Shown here in pieces: positions 4,906 to 7,603 of a stretch of 7,603 nt of DNA. The position numbers and the translations under genes were made by a program. Every line of letters begins with the position of its first letter. Positions within the stretch are counted from its first letter, which is position 1. The stretch comes from Candidatus Oleimmundimicrobium americanum (GTDB lineage: Bacteria; Actinomycetota; Aquicultoria; UBA3085; Oleimmundimicrobiaceae): the NCBI GenBank assembly GCA_002366545.1, contig DFBH01000069.1:38074-45676 (forward strand), written 5' to 3'. Below the pieces are notes generated by a model. That model made no database searches. It worked only from the letters and a program-made list of their open reading frames with translations, and was not told where the DNA came from.

Positions 4906-7143
4906 TTGTTTGAAAGAGTGGGACCGTTGACAAGATTTGTAAGTCCAGAGGGCAGGGTTTTTGAAGAGGAAACTGAGGCCACAAACAGAATATTGAATGA
5001 AGGCATTCCTTTCATTATTGTAGATGTAAGGGAAAAAGTTTTAACCACCAAAGAAGGGGATTATTTTTTGCTTACCAACACGGAAGGGGATATTCCGTGG
5101 AGAAATACTCGGGGGTTTGGCTTTTATTACCAGGACACCCGTTTTTTAAATTGCATGGAGCTTTTGATTGGCGGCAAACCTCCCGTTTGTTTGTCTTCAA
5201 CGGTGGAATTAAATTACTTAGAGCATATTGAATGCAGTAATCCTGATATTGAAAACAATGGAATTAAAATTCCACAAGAGACTTTAAATATAAGACAGTT
5301 GAGATTAATAAAAGACGGGCTGCATAATAAAATTAGGGTTAAAAACTATAATTGCTTTCCCGTTAATTTAACTCTCCAATTAAAATTTAACTCCGATTTC
5401 GCGGATATTTTTGAAGTTAGAGGGTTAAAGCGCAAAAGCCGAGGGAAATTGCTCTGTCCTCAGTTTGATAACAGAGCTCTCGTCTTTGCCTATATGGGCA
5501 AAGACGAGGTTTTTCGCCAAACAAAATTGTATTTTTCGTTTGAGCCGAACTCTGTGGATATCAACTTGAGGGGGGTTACGTTAGCTTTTGATTTGTCGAT
5601 AGAGCCTTTTTCAAAGTTTAGTTTTAATTTTTATGTGGAGCCTGTTGTTGGTGAAAGTAAGAAAAGAAAATCCATGCCCAGCTTTAGCTTAGCTTTAAAC
5701 GGTCTTAAGAAGTCTTATGAAAACCATGATAAAAAGTGTCTTCGCATAGATACCAATAACTCGATATTTGATAGGTTAATTGCAAGAGGCAAAAATGATA
5801 TTCGTGCTTTAGTAACCGAGATGCCTGAAGGCAGAATAATAGTTGGCGGAATTCCCTGGTTTGTGGCTCCCTTTGGTAGAGATAGCGCGATTGTTTCAAT
5901 TCAGTCTTTGCTCCTGTGCAGTAACTTGGCTAAGGATACCATTAAATTTTTAGCTAAATTTCAGGGCAAAAAAGAGGATACCTGGCGGGACGAAGAGCCG
6001 GGAAAGATACTTCATGAACTAAGAAGGGGGGAATTGGCAAATTTAGGTGAAATTCCCCATACACCTTATTTTGGTTCAATTGACTCAACCCCTCTGTTTT
6101 TAATTCTCGTTTCAGAGTATTTAAAGTGGACGGGTGATATTAGTTTAATAAAAGAAATTAAGAATAATCTTGATGGAGCCATAGACTGGATAAAAAATTA
6201 TGGGGATAAAGACGGCGATTTATTTATTGAGTATGAGAGAAAAGCGGAGAGAGGGTTAGTAAATCAAGGCTGGAAGGATTCTTTCGACTCGGTTTGCTAT
6301 TCCGACGGGAAGTTGGTAAAACCTCCTATAGCCCTCGTTGAAGTTCAGGCTTACGTTTATTATGCCCTAAAAAGGATGAGCCAAATTTATAATGTGCTCG
6401 GAGATTTTAAAAAAGGCGTAGCTTTGGAGTCTTGGGCAATGGCTCTTAAGAAAAAATTTAATGAAGATTTTTGGATGGAAAAAGAGGGTTTTCTTGCCAT
6501 GGCTCTCGATAGCAACAAAAAGCAGGTTAAAACAATTACCTCAAATCCCGGGCAGGTACTGTGGACGGGTATTTTAGATGAGGATAAGGCTCAAAGGGTT
6601 GTAGAACGTCTTATGCAGCCGGATATGTTTTCCGGTTGGGGAATACGCACCGTAAGCAAAACAGCAAAGACATATAACCCCATGAGTTATCATAACGGAA
6701 CCATATGGCCTCACGATAATGCGTTGATAGTTAGAGGTCTTAAAAGATACGGAGTTAATTGGGCTTCCGAAAAAGTGGCAACTGGTTTGTACGGGTCCGC
6801 CATTCATCATGCCTATATGCGGCTGCCTGAACTTTTTTGTGGTTTTACTCGTAAAGGAGAAGGATGGCCTGTTGATTATCCTGTTGCTTGTAATCCACAG
6901 GCATGGTCAGCCGGAAGCGTATTTATGGTGTTGCAATCATTGCTTGGCATAAGTCCGGACGCTCCCAACAATGTACTTTACGTGAATAGGCCGTTTCTTC
7001 CAACTTGGCTAAAGGATGTTAAATTAAAGGGTCTAAAAGTTGGCAAAGCTACTTTAGATATCTCATTCCGCCGTGAGAATGGAGTAACCAGCTTCATGGT
7101 TCTTAAGAAAAAGGGAGAAATAAAAATTATTATGGAGGAATAA
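4906..7143 (+). CDS. glycogen-debranching-type alpha-glycosidase (amylo-alpha-1,6-glucosidase-like)
   Basis: The 745-residue protein has two recognisable parts. An N-terminal beta-rich domain (about 44-250, with EGDYFLLTNTEGDIP and FYYQDTRFLNCMELLIGG) matches the bacterial debranching-enzyme N-terminal domain (GDE_N_bis). An (alpha/alpha)6 catalytic domain (about 280-685) matches amylo-alpha-1,6-glucosidase-like proteins (COG3408). Conserved blocks are IPWFVAPFGRDS (316-327), NQGWKDSFDS (453-462), SYHNGTIWPHDNA (594-606), RLPELFCGF (639-647) and NPQAWSAG (663-670). By analogy with related clans, Asp458 and Glu642 are candidate catalytic acids. There is no GH13 4-alpha-glucanotransferase domain, so it is not the eukaryotic bifunctional enzyme. 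True substrates in this group are poorly defined. No signal peptide is visible. The start is uncertain: the first in-frame ATG is codon 84, inside the domain. TTG 4906, GTG 4918, TTG 4927 and TTG 4993 are alternatives, none with a good ribosome binding site. The gene directly follows the glycosyltransferase stop and is surely co-transcribed with it. Confidence 0.87.
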   Translation: MFERVGPLTRFVSPEGRVFEEETEATNRILNEGIPFIIVDVREKVLTTKEGDYFLLTNTEGDIPWRNTRGFGFYYQDTRFLNCMELLIGGKPPVCLSSTVELNYLEHIECSNPDIENNGIKIPQETLNIRQLRLIKDGLHNKIRVKNYNCFPVNLTLQLKFNSDFADIFEVRGLKRKSRGKLLCPQFDNRALVFAYMGKDEVFRQTKLYFSFEPNSVDINLRGVTLAFDLSIEPFSKFSFNFYVEPVVGESKKRKSMPSFSLALNGLKKSYENHDKKCLRIDTNNSIFDRLIARGKNDIRALVTEMPEGRIIVGGIPWFVAPFGRDSAIVSIQSLLLCSNLAKDTIKFLAKFQGKKEDTWRDEEPGKILHELRRGELANLGEIPHTPYFGSIDSTPLFLILVSEYLKWTGDISLIKEIKNNLDGAIDWIKNYGDKDGDLFIEYERKAERGLVNQGWKDSFDSVCYSDGKLVKPPIALVEVQAYVYYALKRMSQIYNVLGDFKKGVALESWAMALKKKFNEDFWMEKEGFLAMALDSNKKQVKTITSNPGQVLWTGILDEDKAQRVVERLMQPDMFSGWGIRTVSKTAKTYNPMSYHNGTIWPHDNALIVRGLKRYGVNWASEKVATGLYGSAIHHAYMRLPELFCGFTRKGEGWPVDYPVACNPQAWSAGSVFMVLQSLLGISPDAPNNVLYVNRPFLPTWLKDVKLKGLKVGKATLDISFRRENGVTSFMVLKKKGEIKIIMEE

Positions 7144-7603
7144 AATATATTGACCTAACAGAGAATTTGAGTAAAAATAACTATATCTTCTTTTTTTATT
7201 CGCAAAGGTGCGGTTAAGAAACCTTCTAAATAAAAAAATCTCTAATTTTTACGTTTTGTTTTAAAAATAGTGTTCCCGGAAAAAAGTTTGTATTTAAAAG
7301 GGAAAATATAAATTAGTTTGTTGTTACCGTGTTTTAATAAAAACAGGTTGTTAAAAAATATTCATTAGAGTTTGGTTATTGATTTTGGCGGTAAACTTGT
7401 GGTAGGTTATGGTAAGTGTTTCGAGTTTGTTAGACGTGTTTTTGAAACAGACATCTCTTATTTTATGAGCAGATTTTCATTTTAGTTTACTTGTGACTTT
7501 TGTTATTTCAAAAAACCTTCGACTTTAATAATCGATAATTAAAAGGATTGGTAAAACCGCTATATCAACCCATTCTTACTTCAGCCCGAAAGCTGAGTTT
7601 TGT
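7144..7603. other. 460-bp non-coding region with small inverted repeats
   Basis: No convincing gene, tRNA or known RNA was recognised on either strand. The DNA is AT-rich, and about 7361-7450 is GT-rich on the + strand. A weak promoter-like pair TTGACC (7150-7155) and TAAAAA (7172-7177) has a 16-bp spacer. A T-rich tract at 7189-7197 may help end the upstream transcript, but no clear stem precedes it. Inverted repeats include CGCA/TGCG (7201-7212), the overlapping alternative AAGGT/ACCTT (7205-7225), TTCCC/GGGAA (7273-7304), TGTTTT/AAAACA (7330-7345), and a nested pair at 7391-7490. These could be parts of an unrecognised RNA, or chance in AT-rich sequence. Confidence 0.5.
7580..7603 (+). terminator. 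terminator-like hairpin at the window edge
   Basis: TTCAGC (7580-7585) pairs with GCTGAG (7592-7597), six pairs including one T-G wobble, around the loop CCGAAA. TTTTGT follows up to the end of the window. This is compatible with a weak intrinsic terminator on the + strand, but the T-run is short and cut by the window edge. The 5' arm also resembles the CAGYYYY heptads near 2450. Confidence 0.3.

Noticed and set aside
7189..7250. Intrinsic terminator right after the debranching-like gene
   Set aside because: The T-rich tract at 7189-7197 has no stable stem before it, and the hairpins at 7201-7225 are followed by A-rich, not T-rich, sequence.
7409..7468. A 19-codon reading frame MVSVSSLLDVFLKQTSLIL in the 3' non-coding region
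   Set aside because: It is very short, lacks a clear ribosome binding site and has no recognisable family. It is expected by chance, although a small hydrophobic peptide cannot be excluded.

Overview
This is a bacterial window of roughly 40% GC by eye. All five genes are on the + strand, with Shine-Dalgarno sites, short intergenic gaps and overlapping stop/start codons. It encodes ordinary central metabolism, not an obvious defence, mobile or secondary-metabolite system. The gene content, with an apgM-type protein in the threonine locus and a two-domain debranching-type protein, resembles anaerobic or candidate-phylum bacteria known mainly from metagenomes. The phylum cannot be fixed from the sequence alone.

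Layout. Positions 1-93 are an AT-rich leader with three 10-bp tandem units, a weak promoter candidate and a ribosome binding site. Homoserine dehydrogenase (94-1389) overlaps threonine synthase (1382-2431) by 8 bp. A 250-bp spacer follows. It holds a degenerate 7-bp tandem repeat (CAGYYYY), a bulged 10-bp hairpin, a purine-rich stretch and a GC-rich hairpin flanked by a 7-bp direct repeat. Next comes an apgM-like alkaline-phosphatase-superfamily protein (2682-3863), of the kind often found in threonine loci lacking thrB and proposed to be an alternative homoserine kinase. A GT4 glycosyltransferase follows after 10 bp; it appears to start at an ACG codon (3874-4905). A glycogen-debranching-like alpha-glycosidase (4906-7143) begins immediately after its stop codon. 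The last 460 bp (7144-7603) hold no convincing gene, only AT- and GT-rich DNA with several small inverted repeats and a terminator-like hairpin at the very edge.

How the genes work together. Hom, the apgM-like protein (if it is a homoserine kinase) and ThrC would form the whole route from aspartate semialdehyde to threonine. The glycosyltransferase and the debranching-type enzyme form a separate pair that probably makes or trims a glucan or other alpha-glycoside. The apgM-like gene sits between the two sets, so a true phosphoglycerate mutase role linked to carbohydrate use is not excluded. The points most worth checking are the ACG start, the role of the apgM-like protein, the unclear start of the debranching-like gene, and the repeat and hairpin content of the spacers.
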